In this document: one piece after another, positions 32,861 through 44,455 of the stretch | Layout: every line of letters starts with the position of its first letter | Numbering within the stretch: the first letter of the stretch is position 1 | Origin: Cheiracanthium punctorium | Lineage: Eukaryota > Arthropoda > Arachnida > Araneae > Cheiracanthiidae | NCBI GenBank assembly: GCA_038373885.1 | Contig: JAWZYV010012248.1 | Location: 248,001 to 312,000 of the forward strand | Length of the DNA stretch: 64,000 nucleotides | Direction of reading: 5' to 3' | The notes under the pieces: generated by a model | What the model saw: only the letters and a program-made list of their open reading frames with translations | What the model was told of the DNA's origin: nothing | Database searches by the model: none | Position numbers and translations under genes: made by a program

Positions 32861-35551
32861 TTTCTTCTATAACAACTTTTATAAATATTTTTCTATTTGC
32901 TTCCCATCCACACACTAAATATATAGTAAAGTACGTACTACCATGCTGTTCTGTCAATCAATGCTGTCTATGACAAAGAGAGAAGCCCCTTTGGATGGGG
33001 CTTCACGTGGGCCATGGTTGTTTTAACCTTTTCAGTTATTATAGAAATTACGAAAGTAAGTTTTTGGATTTTAACAATAAATGTTTATATTCAGATTCAT
33101 GTGTAGCTCCTGACCATATTTGTTAAAAGATATCTCTGAGATATTTTTATGATGAAAGGCTGAAATTTTCTAGAGTATTTCATTAGTGTATGACGCATAT
33201 ATTGCTGATTGAGATTTTTTGTTTTCGTACAGGGGTTGTATACAAATTTAAAAAGTGTCACTTTTTGAAAATTAAGAAAAGAAATTTTTCTGCAACGTAG
33301 TCGTTTTGCCTACTTTATTTTGATCGTTTTTCGATTTACTTTGCTCCCTAACCTCTCATTGATAAAAAATTAGAGAGCTCTATCATCTCTTTGGGACACT
33401 CGGTATAGTATCAATGTTTGAATTTAACAGTTCAGCTTTCGTCTAATGAACATTGTTGCTTTTGCACTTCTGTTTTATTTTGAAAGAGTGATGGTTTAAG
33501 TCTACAAATTTTGATCATTCGATAATCGGGGTTGAAAAAAGTGATGATTGATTACAAAAGCCTGCATCATTTCTTTTCCTTTAACTTTCACAACTGATTC
33601 CCAATCATTTTTTGGATACTGAAAATAAATAAAATGTGAAAATTCCCATTTTGTACCAGTTTTTATAAATCAAGTACTAGGAGGACTGAAAAGTAGTGTC
33701 GTTTTTTCACACACACAAAAAAAATAGTTTTCAATAACGTTTTAATTACAAGAAAGCTGAGCCTAAATATAGAACACCTATTTGTTACATTTTAAAGAAA
33801 GAATTTTACAGATAAATTTTTTTCTTGTTAGAAAAAGATAGCCTCCTTTCTCCCTTTTTTTACGTCTGCCCTACTTAGAGGTCGAATTTCAAAACTTCCT
33901 GAAATTTATTTTTTGATATTCGTGACTGTTGTATTTTACAGCAAGAATGTCAAGGATAGCTCTTTCTTTTTAGATTAATGATACGTTTAAAGAACGTTTT
34001 GGCCCTCTGCCCTCAATCGGCTACAAATTTCGAAAAATGCTGTTTTATCTAGTACCTAGGTAGAAAAATTCACACGCAGGAAAAATTCCGTATTAGTAGC
34101 TGCAGCAATTTTGATTAGCTAAAAATATTCTCGGGAGATCAGGGCCCCCCCCCCCTCCCCCATCGGCTTTTATATATTTTTCCGATTGTTTATTATCCTA
34201 TATCTATAGTAAATAAAATAATTCCAAAAACTTAGCAAAAGTTTTAGTTCTATTAAATAAAAAAAGAAATTCTTTTCTGGTTTTCCTCAACTTTCAAAAA
34301 CGAACTGAAAGCGAACGTAAAACACCGTCTTGTTCTCAAAACTGAACATCTATTACTTTACTTCCTATTGTACTGTGTAGTGCATTCATAGGGAACTGGA
34401 TGGGACGAATTTAGATGAATTCCGTCTAATGAAAACGAGCTCTTCCATCACTGATTTTTGACAATCTGGAACATCCCTAAAAGTTGAACCCCCCCCCCCC
34501 CAGCCAAAAATCCTGTGTGCGCCCCTGGCGTTCACACAAACTGCATTCTTCTAAATTTACTAACATTTATTAAAATACAGCTTTTGGGCAAAATAATAAC
34601 AGACATGACACACACAATATTTAGGAGTTTAATGGCCAAACTGCCCATTTTACTGGCATTTGACAAATAATAATATCACTTCGCTTCGAAACTATTGTCT
34701 ATGTTCATTACGAAATAGTATTATAAGACAATTATGTAATTAAAACAGATCTGAAGCCAGTAATCATGCGTAAAAGAATAAAGCAACGCAGCTGTCGAAA
34801 AGGTAGTTTTTTTTCTGTGGTTCTTCTTTTTCAGGATCAGCGTGGAGTATATGACATATACGTCACTTCCTTTACTGAGCGTTACTTCCGTCAGAAAAAA
34901 AAAAATCTGAGTTACTCCCTAGTCGCAACTGAAGAAGTTTTACTTAAAAAAAAAAAAAAAAAAAAAACAGATATTGTATATTATTACTTTCTTGACAGTA
35001 TGAAGTTATAAAATGTATGAGAAGGAAGATGACAGAAATATTTACTATTCGTTTCGTGGAGATAATTTTTATCATCACAGTCGATACAAACGTAAAATTT
35101 AATGTCCCCGGTAATACATGCTTCATGTGTCCACTGTCTGCTTTGGGTACACTGAATCTATACTTTCCTTGTCTTACTGTGCTTAAATAATTTCAGGCAG
35201 CGAAGACAGGGCGCTCTCTTCTTCACTAAAAGTATCTAAATTTGTGTATTTTGACGTTGCCGTTTAGATCGCCTTTCATTTTGTTCTTTTTGAGAAGTAG
35301 ACCTTGCTTTGTCCTTTTGAGAAGTAGTTGTCTTCGACAATCTCTCTTGCAACTTCCTTTTATTCTCTTGTGATTATTATTATTACTATTTATTTATTTA
35401 TTATTATTATTTTTATTATTATTATTTGGGGGGGGGGAGGGTTCTTACTAAGCTTTCTTTACGTGTGACCTTTTTTTTTATTACTGTCTATTGTAACTTT
35501 TATTGGATCTGCCTTAACGTAATACTGACCTAGTATTATAACGTAAATAAC
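32861..35551. other. Intergenic, AT-rich, no gene supported
   Basis: Includes the repeat shared with 23930-24330 (33100-33330), C-runs near 34146 and 34490, a hAT-like right end GTGTGCGCCCCTG near 34518-34530 without a partner, and a poly-A run at 34945-34966. Nothing else recognised. Confidence 0.5.
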
Positions 35552-35554
35552 TTA

Positions 35555-35761
35555 TATATCGGGCGTAGTCGTAATCATAGATATCAGACGTTTCTTATTA
35601 TTTTCGTTTGATAAGAAACGTTCTTTCGGCATTGTTGCACTCATGGTTTCATGAAACAAAACAGATGCTGATGACATAGCACGGGCTCTTCGGATACGTT
35701 CAGCTGATATTATGCCTTTTCTCGTACCATCTTCAGGGTATCCATCAAACACTATGGGCAA
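35555..35761 (-). pseudogene. Fragment of a recurring arthropod ORF of unknown function
   Basis: Sixty-nine open codons with VFDGYPED near the start and FLSNENNKKRLI near the end. I recognise this motif pair from uncharacterised, often multicopy arthropod proteins; no function is assigned. An in-frame stop lies just upstream (about 35780), no start context is convincing, and the frame ends soon after the second motif, so this is a remnant of a larger protein. It lies next to the Tigger element but is not part of its known transposase. Confidence 0.4.
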
Positions 35762-36272
35762 TTGGACCCATAGTGTTTTTTAACATAGTTGACATATTGT
35801 ATATAATAATATTATAGAATGGTAGATTTAAATTCGAGTAAATAGAATAGACATAGACCAATGTAATATGTTTAATTTCTTCTTCTTCTTTTGCATAATA
35901 TTATATATATATAATGATATTATGCAAAACATATGTACAGTGACACCTGTATAAAACGGAATGTGAAGGGACCGACAAAATTTTCCGTCTTAGACAGGTT
36001 TCCGTCTCGTAGAGGGACTCGCTTTTAAATTGAAAAAAAAAAAAAATAGAGAGAAATCAAATTTCGCTTACCTTTTAAAAACAGGAAAACCCTCATAAAG
36101 AAAATAGTTTTTAATCAAATAAATGAAAATTTATTCCAAAGCATAATTAAAAAAAAAAAAGAAAATAATAATAATTTTAATTATTTTTTGAAATAATCAA
36201 ATATTGTGTTTTGCACTAATGGTGCACTCGCAGTGCGATTTTCTACAGTGATTCTTGCATTATTGACAATAC

Positions 36273-37680
36273 TTAGTAGTTCCACGTCGTCTTTAAAAAG
36301 ACAGAAAATTCATATAAGTACCTTATGCATTGCTTCGGGTAAGAGTTAATTGCAAGATCTTCAGTCTCGGTAACTTGTTCTTCTTCACTGCTGTTATTAT
36401 CGTTAATTGTATCGTTTAAAAGAAGTTTTTCAACCTCACCAAATGGCGTTTCTGTGGCTAGTTTGTCATCTAATGTCACAAAATCTAAGGCATTCAGTTT
36501 AATTTCACCTTCATATAGCATTGCTTGTAAAGTTTCAATTTCGGAATTGCATGCATTTGCATTCACTCTACTTTCCCCAGGAGAATTTGCTTTCACGAAG
36601 TCTTATAGTTTCACTAGTGACTTTTTGCCATGCTTTTCTAAGCCACAATACATCATCAAGAACATTTATAGATTTAATTAACTCTGAAGGACTGGATAGA
36701 CTTTTCATGTTTGCTAATAACGATTGCATCATTAAACTTCTGTAGTTTGTCTTTATGTTGTGAATTATGCCTTGATCCATAGGCTGGGTAACACTAGTAG
36801 TGTTTGCTGGAAACCAGGCCAGTTTTACATTTGAAAGTTCTATTCGTGGAGGACAGGTTGCATTACCTAGAAATAATAAAACATCCCTTTTCTGCTTTTA
36901 CATTCTAGAATTGAAACCAATTAACCACTCTTCCATAATTTTTGCGGTCATCCAAGCTTTTCTGTTTGACCTCCACTCAATTGGGAGATTTTTCAGCTCA
37001 AGATTTTTAAAACAGCGAGGTTTGGCTGCTTTTCCGGGCCAACGGTTTTTCTTTTTCTCCGGTCATAAATGCACTAAGAAATACAGTTAGGCGTTCCTTA
37101 GATTTCTTTCCACCTGCACAGCTTTCGTTTTTCAAGCACAAAGTTTTGCTTGGTAAAGCTCGGAAAAATAAGCCTGTTTCATCGCCATTTGCAATATCTT
37201 TCAAATCGTATTCTTCGATTAATTTTAGCAAATTTTTTCCCAGTCATTCACAGTTTCTGGATCAACATCAGCAGCCTCACCACAAATTTCTTTGAATTTT
37301 ATCGCATGCCTTTTCCTAAAACTTCCAGCCGTCCATTTGAAGATGGAGAATCTTCTTTCCAAAATCTGTTTAGCTTGAGCTTGTACCATAGGTGTAGATA
37401 TGGGCAAATTTCGGGACCTGGCATCAACAAACCATTCCCAAACTACTTCATTGACTTCTTCATTTCCAGTCTTGTGCATTTTTCTTTTCATTTCTCCATT
37501 TCCTTTAAGCCAGGCTTCTTTAATTTCATGTTTTCTTTTCATTATGTCGTAAACTTGAGTCTTTCCTATATTAAATTTCTCTGTTATTTGCGTTAGGCTT
37601 AAATGCTCTTTCTCCTTGGCATAAATTACTTTCACCTTTGAGTCTAAACTCAAAACATGTTTCTTACGAAAGTCAGCCAT
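36273..37680 (-). pseudogene. Tigger (pogo-family) transposase, broken
   Basis: The N-terminal part (37680-37225, 151 codons) has a CENP-B-type helix-turn-helix region, LTQITEKFNIGKTQVYDIMK, followed by the second DNA-binding half with SIFKWTAGSFRKRHAI. The next section (37231-37007) has the DDE-domain motif IANGDETGLFFRALPSKT. The third has WFPANTTSVTQPMDQGII with the second catalytic Asp region (about 36840-36770), and the end is an acidic tail. Frames change near 37225 and 37007, and more breaks occur near 36890 and 36570, so it is not functional. Frames on the plus strand over this region are antisense shadows. Confidence 0.88.
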
Positions 37681-37910
37681 TTCACTACGTTTTTGTTTGT
37701 CAAATCACTATGAACATGAGAACACACAACTGCACTTTCGAAAGGCTGTTATTTGCGTTAGGCTTAAATGCTATTTTTCCTAGGCATCAATTACTTTCAC
37801 CTTTGAGTCTAAACTCAAAACATGTTTCTTACGAAAGTCAGCCATTTCACCACGTTTTTGTTTGTCAAATCACTATGAACATGAGAACACACAACTGCAC
37901 TTTCGAAAGG
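37581..37910. repeat. 165-bp tandem duplication covering the Tigger start region
   Basis: 37581-37745 and 37746-37910 are near-identical; both carry the text CATGTTTCTTACGAAAGTCA then GCCAT (the start codon and first codons, minus strand) and AACACACAACTGCACTTTCG. The transposase therefore has two potential start regions, the outer one being cut off after about 35 codons. Confidence 0.92.
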
Positions 37911-37950
37911 ATGAGCACGCATATTCACAATACCCACATAGTGTTTTAAA

Positions 37951-39543
37951 TGAATGCTCCTGATTGGTTAAACAAATCGCAAGTGGTATGACTAGCTTTG
38001 GCAGCTTATCGCCAGTACGGACCCTGTAGGTATTAGCAGTTTATCGCCAATATGTATCCTGCAGGTTTTAAGCCGGTGGTGTCTGAGTATGTACGTATAT
38101 GTAAATAAACATCGTTCGTCCGTAATGTTAGCATTTTTTAGCCGTGTACTAGTGGGTTTTTTTCAATATTTTTTAACGTGATAATGAGTACTTAAACAAA
38201 AATTATTAAATGTGCTTTACTTTTGTTTTATAAATTGTTATTTATTAATTTATAGTGTAATTTTTAAAAAGGTTTTATGATGCAGTATAATTTTGCATGA
38301 TAGTCAGTCAAATATTAGTCAGTTTAGTATATATTTTTCTTTTTTTCATATGCTCTAAGTTATCATTATTAACAGTAATCTTATCAACAAAGATAATATT
38401 TATACGCTGGAGCGATTTCTATTGAAGAAAAAAAAAACTTTTCTAATGTCTGTTCCTTATAATAATGATATTTAATTTTTTTTATCCTTGCTAGGCTAAT
38501 TAAATTTATAGCTAATGTAAACTCTTTGTCACGGTGTTATTTGACATAGAATTAGCCACATTAGAAACTTCTGAATATGTAATTTATATTGAATACAACT
38601 ATAAATTTCTTATTATCATTGCAAGTTTACTGTAGTTGTTAATTTTTGTGTATTTCAAAATATGGAATTGTTTTCTCACCTTATGATTTTTTAAACCTAT
38701 TTTTAATTTAAATGTGCAAATTTTACTATTGCTTGTGTTTAAAACAATAGAAACTGTGATATTTAATTAAAACATAGCTAATACAGAATAATTAAATTAC
38801 AAGTGCGTTCACCTAAGTCACTGAGTGATTGCACTGCAAATGATTTGGACTTTTGAGTAAGTTTTTTAACGACAACTACTCACTAAGCTTTGTCCATAAC
38901 TGCCAACTCAACTGGATTTTGAAGATTTATACTGGATTTTACATTAAAATTTTGTTTTACATTTTGAAGTATTAATAATCGGCATATTTATTTCCCCAAC
39001 AGTTCTGAAAGATTGTCGCTATCAGGATATATTTATTTGGCGCAGCTTCAATATACATCTAACCTTGATTTTTCGTGCATATAATGCCGTTTTTGACGGT
39101 GCCAAAGAAAGAGAGTAGCTGCGAAATTGCTTTTCCAAACATGTTTTCAAACTGGAGACACTAGTAAAATTTGAATATTTGTTAAAAAAATTTAGGGTTA
39201 AGAATCTAAACAATATAGATTTAAAAAATATTAACTAATAATTGTTTTTTCTGTCTGGGGGGGGGGGGGCTCCAAAACCCTCAACCCCTCGTTTCATTTT
39301 AACAACAACAAAAAAAATGTTATTAAAACGTTATGGAAAATATTAAAAACAGAATGTATAACAGAAGTCAAGGCCATATTACATTTATCGCCAATTTTGG
39401 TCCCCCCCCCCCCCCAAAAAAAAAATGTAGGATGTATATTGAGGCTTAGCTATTCATTTAATATGGCTCAACGTACTATGGTATTTTGGTAAAATAATAA
39501 AGAGATTTGTGCTTATGTTTAATCCTTATTTGGAAACTTCAAG
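37951..39543. other. Intergenic, no gene supported
   Basis: AT-rich. A 35-bp direct repeat (GCAGYTTATCGCCARTATG then YAYCCTGYAGGT) is present at about 37998-38070. G- and C-runs occur near 39257 and 39402. Confidence 0.5.
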
Positions 39544-40230
39544 CAAAGGTGGCTCCAGACTGAATTCTCGGAGGGGTCATTGAACTTTTTACATAGGTCT
39601 ATAAATTGTTCAAAATACGTATTGAACGAGGGAAATCATGAAGTATGAGAATTTAAAGTTGTAAAAATATTTTCGGAGGGTGCCATGCCTCATAACCCCC
39701 TCACCCAGGGTGCGAATTAATGGGGGGAATGCCGAGGATTGTCCCCGGCTGAAGAATGTAATATCCCTGGCTAGAGAAATATTAATGGATCCCTGCCAGG
39801 GATACTATTTATCCCCTGCTGAAGAAATGTTAAACTAGCGAGTGAAGATTTGGGATTGAAATCAAGAAGTCAAAATGAAGGTTGTATGTTATCGTTTGTT
39901 ACTATACTCTAAGGCGACTGCCTTAAAATTTCGTCTCTTTTCTAAGCTAAAAACCCTCAAAGGTGGCATCCAATACAGGTACATTGTATGTAGCTTGTGT
40001 ATCTGTGATTCCATAGAACAGACAATCGATGACTTTTGTTTGAATATAAGTCAGTTCCACACGTGCCGGCGACTGCATTTGTCAAGAAATATCATGTGAA
40101 AGGAGCATTTGCATCTTCTCTCCTTTTCCTTTTCAAGTGTCCCCCCCCCCCTGGAGAATGTTTTCTTTCAAATGTCCCCCCTTGGAGAAAATGTTCAGTT
40201 CGCACCCTGCCCTCACCAGAGCCGCACTTG
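39544..40230. mobile_element. hAT MITE (outer) with 8-bp target duplication ACTTCAAG
   Basis: Ends CAAAGGTGGCTCCAG and, inverted, CAAGTGCGGCTCTGG. Perfect direct repeat ACTTCAAG at 39536-39543 and 40231-40238. It is split by the inner element at 39706-40209. Confidence 0.88.
39706..40209. mobile_element. hAT MITE (inner) nested in another, TSD CCCTCACC
   Basis: Ends CAGGGTGCGAATTAATGGG and, inverted, CAGGGTGCGAACTGAACA. Perfect direct repeat CCCTCACC at 39698-39705 and 40210-40217. The interior contains recurring CCCCTGGAGAA/CCCCTTGGAGAA phrases. Open frames at 39875-40317 lie inside and are not supported. Confidence 0.93.
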
Positions 40231-40238
40231 ACTTCAAG

Positions 40239-41180
40239 ATTAGATGAGAAATCCTTTAATTGTAACATTTGTCAGTTCAAACCCTCACTGTTTTTTTTTG
40301 TTTGTTTGTTTGTCTAAAAAGTAGATATTTTGTAAAACTTTGAACATTTTGGAAAAATTATTTTGGAATTTTGCATATCTGCAGAAAACTGGGTACTTGC
40401 ATATTATCCCAGCAGTCATTCCCACCAAATTATTTTTTCATGAAATGTGCCGGCAAACAGTTGCCATTTGTATTCGGAACCATCAATAATTTAATTTGTC
40501 TGGCATGTATCTTGCAAAAAATCGCTCGTCTCGGCGGACTACTGCGATAATATGTAAGTACCCAAAACTGCAGATTAAAAATCATCAACAAAGCTGATAA
40601 TTATTTAACCAGATAACTTTTTAAATTTAATGCAAATTGTCATAAATAGTAGAATGTAAATATATGACATGCAGATACATGATTTTTTTAAAGATATGCA
40701 ATATTAACTTACAAAATACACAAAATGAAAATGTACAAGTGAAAATAAAGAATAAATCATTAAAAAATAGAACTTTTCATAAGTTTTCTAATATAACAAA
40801 TTTAAATTACTTGTTGAAAAACATTTTTTTTTAATTACAGAATTTTGTAAATAATAGAACTCCTCATGCATCTTGGAGCATTCTGTATTGTTAAAAACAA
40901 ATTTTATACATCATACACTAAGCACTAAATCGTAGTACTGTAAAATCTTTAAGTCCAAATCGGATGATTTCTAGTACAGTTTTTCGATAAAATATTGATA
41001 TAGCTTTTTGTGAGATTTAATTGCCGCCAGGCTTAGAATGTAAGCAAGCATGGAATAAATGCCGTAAAATGATATTTATTTATTTTCTTGGTGTGTTTAG
41101 TAAAATTTAACTCAGTGGTTAATTCAGCTCTGTTAAACAAAGTTCGATCGTAATTCAGAAAAAATGTCCAGGTCAGTATA
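40239..41180. other. Intergenic, no gene supported
   Basis: AT-rich sequence with a short (TTTG)n run near 40295. Nothing recognised. Confidence 0.5.
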
Positions 41181-41880
41181 CAGTAGAAGACCCAAAATCC
41201 GCACAGCTTGGTTCCAGACCTTGTGCAGATTTTAGAATTTTGCAGATTTTGGGTCATAATAGGAAATTTATTCTATTTCCAACCCCCCTCAGAAAATAAT
41301 AGAAAAAAAAATACAATAGAGATCAAGGGAAACAAATCATGTTACTTATAATTAGAATCATGATATAAAAATACAGAGGATTAATGCAATATACAAAATT
41401 ATGAGATTATAGTACAACTTATTTAAGCATGTATATTCAATAGTTTAGGACTTAGGGATGTTCTAATTATATTTTTTATTTATTTATTTTTCATTATTTT
41501 CTGTTCGTAACACAGCTTTGTTGCTCTACAAATCTGAGATATTTCTTTCTCACAGCCTAACCTTCATTAAATGTTAATTTATCAACTTTTTGATCATCCA
41601 CACTTGTTACTGTGTCAGAGTCTGCATCATGTGATCATAATTCAGTGTCAATTATGTCACTGTCAGTCATTTGAAAGTTATCAATGTTAAGATTAGAGCT
41701 CACAGACTCCTAAAATTTTTTTTTCAAGTGGGAATAGCTTATTTAGTTTTACTTTATGGTTATACTGTAGTTTTCTGAGCTTGCAGCTGGCAGGGCAGAT
41801 TTCATTGTTTACATTGAACAGACAGTGCGGATTTTAGAGCCTTGCGGATTTCGGATCGGCGGATTTTGGGTCTTCTACTG
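41181..41880. mobile_element. Tigger-type MITE with transposase-tail remnant
   Basis: Ends CAGTAGAAGACCCAAAATCC and, inverted, CAGTAGAAGACCCAAAATCC, an identical 20 bases, with TA on both sides. Subterminal GCGGATTTTAGA-like repeats are present. On the minus strand near 41590-41700 the frame MTDSDIIDTEL, then an acidic stretch, resembles the end of Tigger transposases, so it is a deletion derivative. 700 bp. Confidence 0.92.
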
Positions 41881-42867
41881 TATTTGCATCATTTTTAATT
41901 TTTGCTTTTGTTGTTGTTGTCGTGTCCATGATAGACGACGCTATCCATGGAAAGAGGGGTTCCAGTGCCCCCAAGGGGGTTGGACTTCTAGTTGTTGGTC
42001 CCTAATTTTGAACCGATTCCAGATGAGGGACCAACCCCCACCTGAAATCAGAACCCCCAGAGGTATCCTTTAACAACTTGGAGGACATTGGAGCCACGAC
42101 GGATTTTACGTGCACCAGCTCCCATTAGCGTACACAGACCCACATCAGACAAGCCGAGAGGGAGATGACCCTCCTAAGCATTGGCCAAACCGGATGCTGC
42201 TTCACTTGCAGTGTTCTTATGGGAACAGAGTTTAGCGCCCAGACCACTGCGGGACAATTTTTGCATTTGATTATTGTCCTTATTTATGAGTCCAGTTTTA
42301 TGCTCTGATTCAAGCTTGAGGCAAATATTATTAGATAAGATTGTATTCCATTTTCATTTAAAAACCACTGTTTTAAGTTCAAGATTTTTAAAATTTACTT
42401 TTGATTGAAGTTTGAAGAAAGATGCATGTTGATTTTTTTTCTTTTGAAATAGAGGCGAAATAAAATGAATTTAACTCTAATAAAATTTTTATAGAATATA
42501 ATTAATTTATATAGTTATGAAAGTGTTAACTATGTTAATTATTTACTGAGTAATGGAATTATAAATGTTCAAATTAAATATGTTTGTCATGGGTTTTATG
42601 AATTAGCACAGCCAAAGGAATCAATTTTTACTTACTTAAATTTATCCACATATTGCTTTTATAACAATTGTTTTCATTGTTTTGTTTACATTATTTTAAA
42701 CGTTAATTTACATGTTCAGTTATCACTTAATGTAATTGATTTTGTTTAATGAGCAGAAAATTAAAATTCTATGTTCTTTTTTAAGACTTTGAAGTTTTTA
42801 TCTTTGTAAAACTGTCTATTATTTTAAAAACTGTATAATTCTTTCGAGTATTATTTGCCTCTCCATG
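41881..42867. other. Intergenic, no gene supported
   Basis: Includes a GC-richer stretch at 41930-42250 (for example CTGAAATCAGAACCCCCAGA) with no convincing frame or splice structure; the rest is AT-rich. Confidence 0.45.
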
Positions 42868-43092
42868 ACACAGGGATTATTATGTCACTGAAAATGGTAG
42901 ATGGCCAAAGTATTAAGGTCCTGTGTTTGGGTCTCATCGCGCGGCTGTCGATCTAACTGCCTGGAGTTTTGGTAGGTTTTCTCCAGATGTAACGTGAATA
43001 TGCATTAAAACCCCTTAAAAAGTCCTCCTACCAAGGCACCCCCCATCCTTGGCAGATCACCCTAGCGTAGTGTTACCATAATCACACAAACA
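42868..43092 (+). repeat. tRNA-derived SINE, copy 1
   Basis: Body phrases CGCGGCTGTCGATCTAACTG, CCAGATGTAACGTGAATATG, CACCCCCCATCCTTGGCAGA and AGCGTAGTGTTACCATAATC match copy 2. The head is a diverged tRNA-like region. Copies 1 and 2 are in the same orientation 110 bp apart. Confidence 0.75.
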
Positions 43093-43207
43093 ATTTCAAT
43101 AAAGTGTAAATGCATGTGCAAAGTGTCACATTTTCCTTCATGCTTTTTTTTTTGTTTCTATTGGAGTAGTATTTAATAACAATTTACAATAAAATTTCTT
43201 TCCCATT

Positions 43208-43432
43208 ATTGGCACAGTGGTTATGTCACTAAAAATGGTAGACAGACGAATTATGAAAGTCCTATGTTCGGGTCTCAGCGCACGGCTGTCGATCTAACGG
43301 TCTGGAGATTTGGTAGATTTTTCTCCAGATGTAACGTGAATACACATTAGAACCCCTTAGAAAGCCTTCCTATCAAGGCATCCCCCATCCTTAGCAGATC
43401 GCCCGAGCGTAGCGTTGTTATAATCACACAAA
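43208..43432 (+). repeat. tRNA-derived SINE, copy 2
   Basis: The head has a Pol III A box TGGCACAGTGG (43210-43220) and a B box GTTCGGGTCTC (43266-43276) about 45 bp later, as in tRNA-derived SINEs. Body as in copy 1. It would be transcribed by RNA polymerase III if intact. Confidence 0.8.
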
Positions 43433-43637
43433 CATCTTTCCTGTTATATAGTTAACAGGTTATTTATGTGTTATATAAAATTACTTTTCTTGTGTATTTA
43501 TACAGTATCATATGAAGTCATTTACTACTTGATAATTATTCGGCAAGAGGGACAATTTGCCAAGCATGAATCAGTTCAGTAAAAACACTCAAAATACTGG
43601 TGTTAAAAGATAAAGTAAATAAAACTTTGTGTAAAAA

Positions 43638-44085
43638 ACACACATATAACGATACCAATTCACAGGTACGGTCGTTTCAATCAAAAATTTTTTCAGTCTT
43701 CATCAGTCTTTACACTACATTTCACCAAACAGTGGGAACTGGAAAATAAACAAAAGAAGCATGTTGCCGCATGGAAGAAAAGAAAAAGGCGAGAAACTAG
43801 AGATTAATGTTACCTTTGTTTTTGTTCTTTGGTTTGATGGTCTGTGTTCTTTTTTTGTTTGTCTTTTTCTTTATCCCCCACTTTCACCACTTTTTTTTTT
43901 CTTTCCCTTTCTTTAATCTCTACGGTTTCTCGCCTTTTTCTTTTTTTACATGTGGCAACATGCTTTTGTTTATTTTTCAGATCCCACTGTTTGGTAAGAC
44001 ACAGTGTAAAGGCTGATGGAGACTGAAAAAAATTTCTGTCTAAACAATCATACCTGTGAATTGGTATTGTTTTATATATGTGTAT
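43638..44085. repeat. Long imperfect hairpin, arms about 170 bp
   Basis: Left arm 43638-43808 and right arm 43913-44085 pair: ATACCAATTCACAGGTA with TACCTGTGAATTGGTAT; CCAAACAGTGGGA with TCCCACTGTTTGG; AGCATGTTGCCGCATG with CATGTGGCAACATGCT; AAAAAGGCGAGAAAC with GTTTCTCGCCTTTTT. Loop about 104 bp of T-rich DNA. Mobile-element relic or hairpin RNA source; class unknown. T-rich frames here are not genes. Confidence 0.8.
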
Positions 44086-44285
44086 TTTTATACTAAGTTT
44101 TCATTATGAATCAATTGCTAGTGTAAGCAATAAGCTATTTTTGTGTCAGCTTACGAGACCTAACGTTGTATGTGACAGTGTGAAATGTGTGGCTTCTTGA
44201 TTGCTGAAGACAAGTTTGAGTTTTGCATGCTGCACATTGCTTTTATTTTTCTTCTTTAGCATCATACCAATTTTTTTTTCCCTAG

Positions 44286-44455
44286 AATGTGATCAACACA
44301 GTTTGTTTTTTATGCCTAATGAGTGCTTGTACAATTTTGCTGTACATTTGAAAGAGCAACATTGCACTTGTACTTTTTCGGCTTGTAAAATAGGATCAAG
44401 AGTCATCTGCCCATTTGTACAAGCTGCAAGAGAAAAAAGAAATCAGTTCATATAA
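44286..44455 (+). CDS. Possible terminal exon of an unknown gene
   Basis: A strong acceptor (a T9 tract then CCCTAG) is followed by 56 open codons rich in Cys and His (CDQH, HLKEQHCTCTF, SACK, VICPF) ending in TAA, with an AATAAA signal about 90 bp downstream (44546-44551). No upstream exon and no family are recognised. It could be chance in AT-rich DNA. Confidence 0.25.

Larger units (their letters stand above)
35938..37950 (-). mobile_element. Tigger/pogo element, partial
   Basis: TA at 35936-35937 is followed by CAGTGACACCTGTATAAAAC and subterminal copies of CCGTCTTAGACAGGTTTCCG. The transposase runs on the minus strand. The opposite terminal repeat was not found near 37950-38170, so this end is lost or diverged. 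The 5' region (GGGTATTGTGAATATGC, 37917-37933 inverted) is shared with 48968-48984. Confidence 0.75.

Noticed and set aside
34518..34530. hAT right end GTGTGCGCCCCTG
   Set aside because: No matching left end or target duplication was found nearby, so no element could be delimited.
36454..37596. Plus-strand frames over the Tigger gene
   Set aside because: Antisense to a recognisable transposase on the minus strand.
43807..44026. Hydrophobic open frames
   Set aside because: They come from the T-rich loop and arm of the long hairpin.
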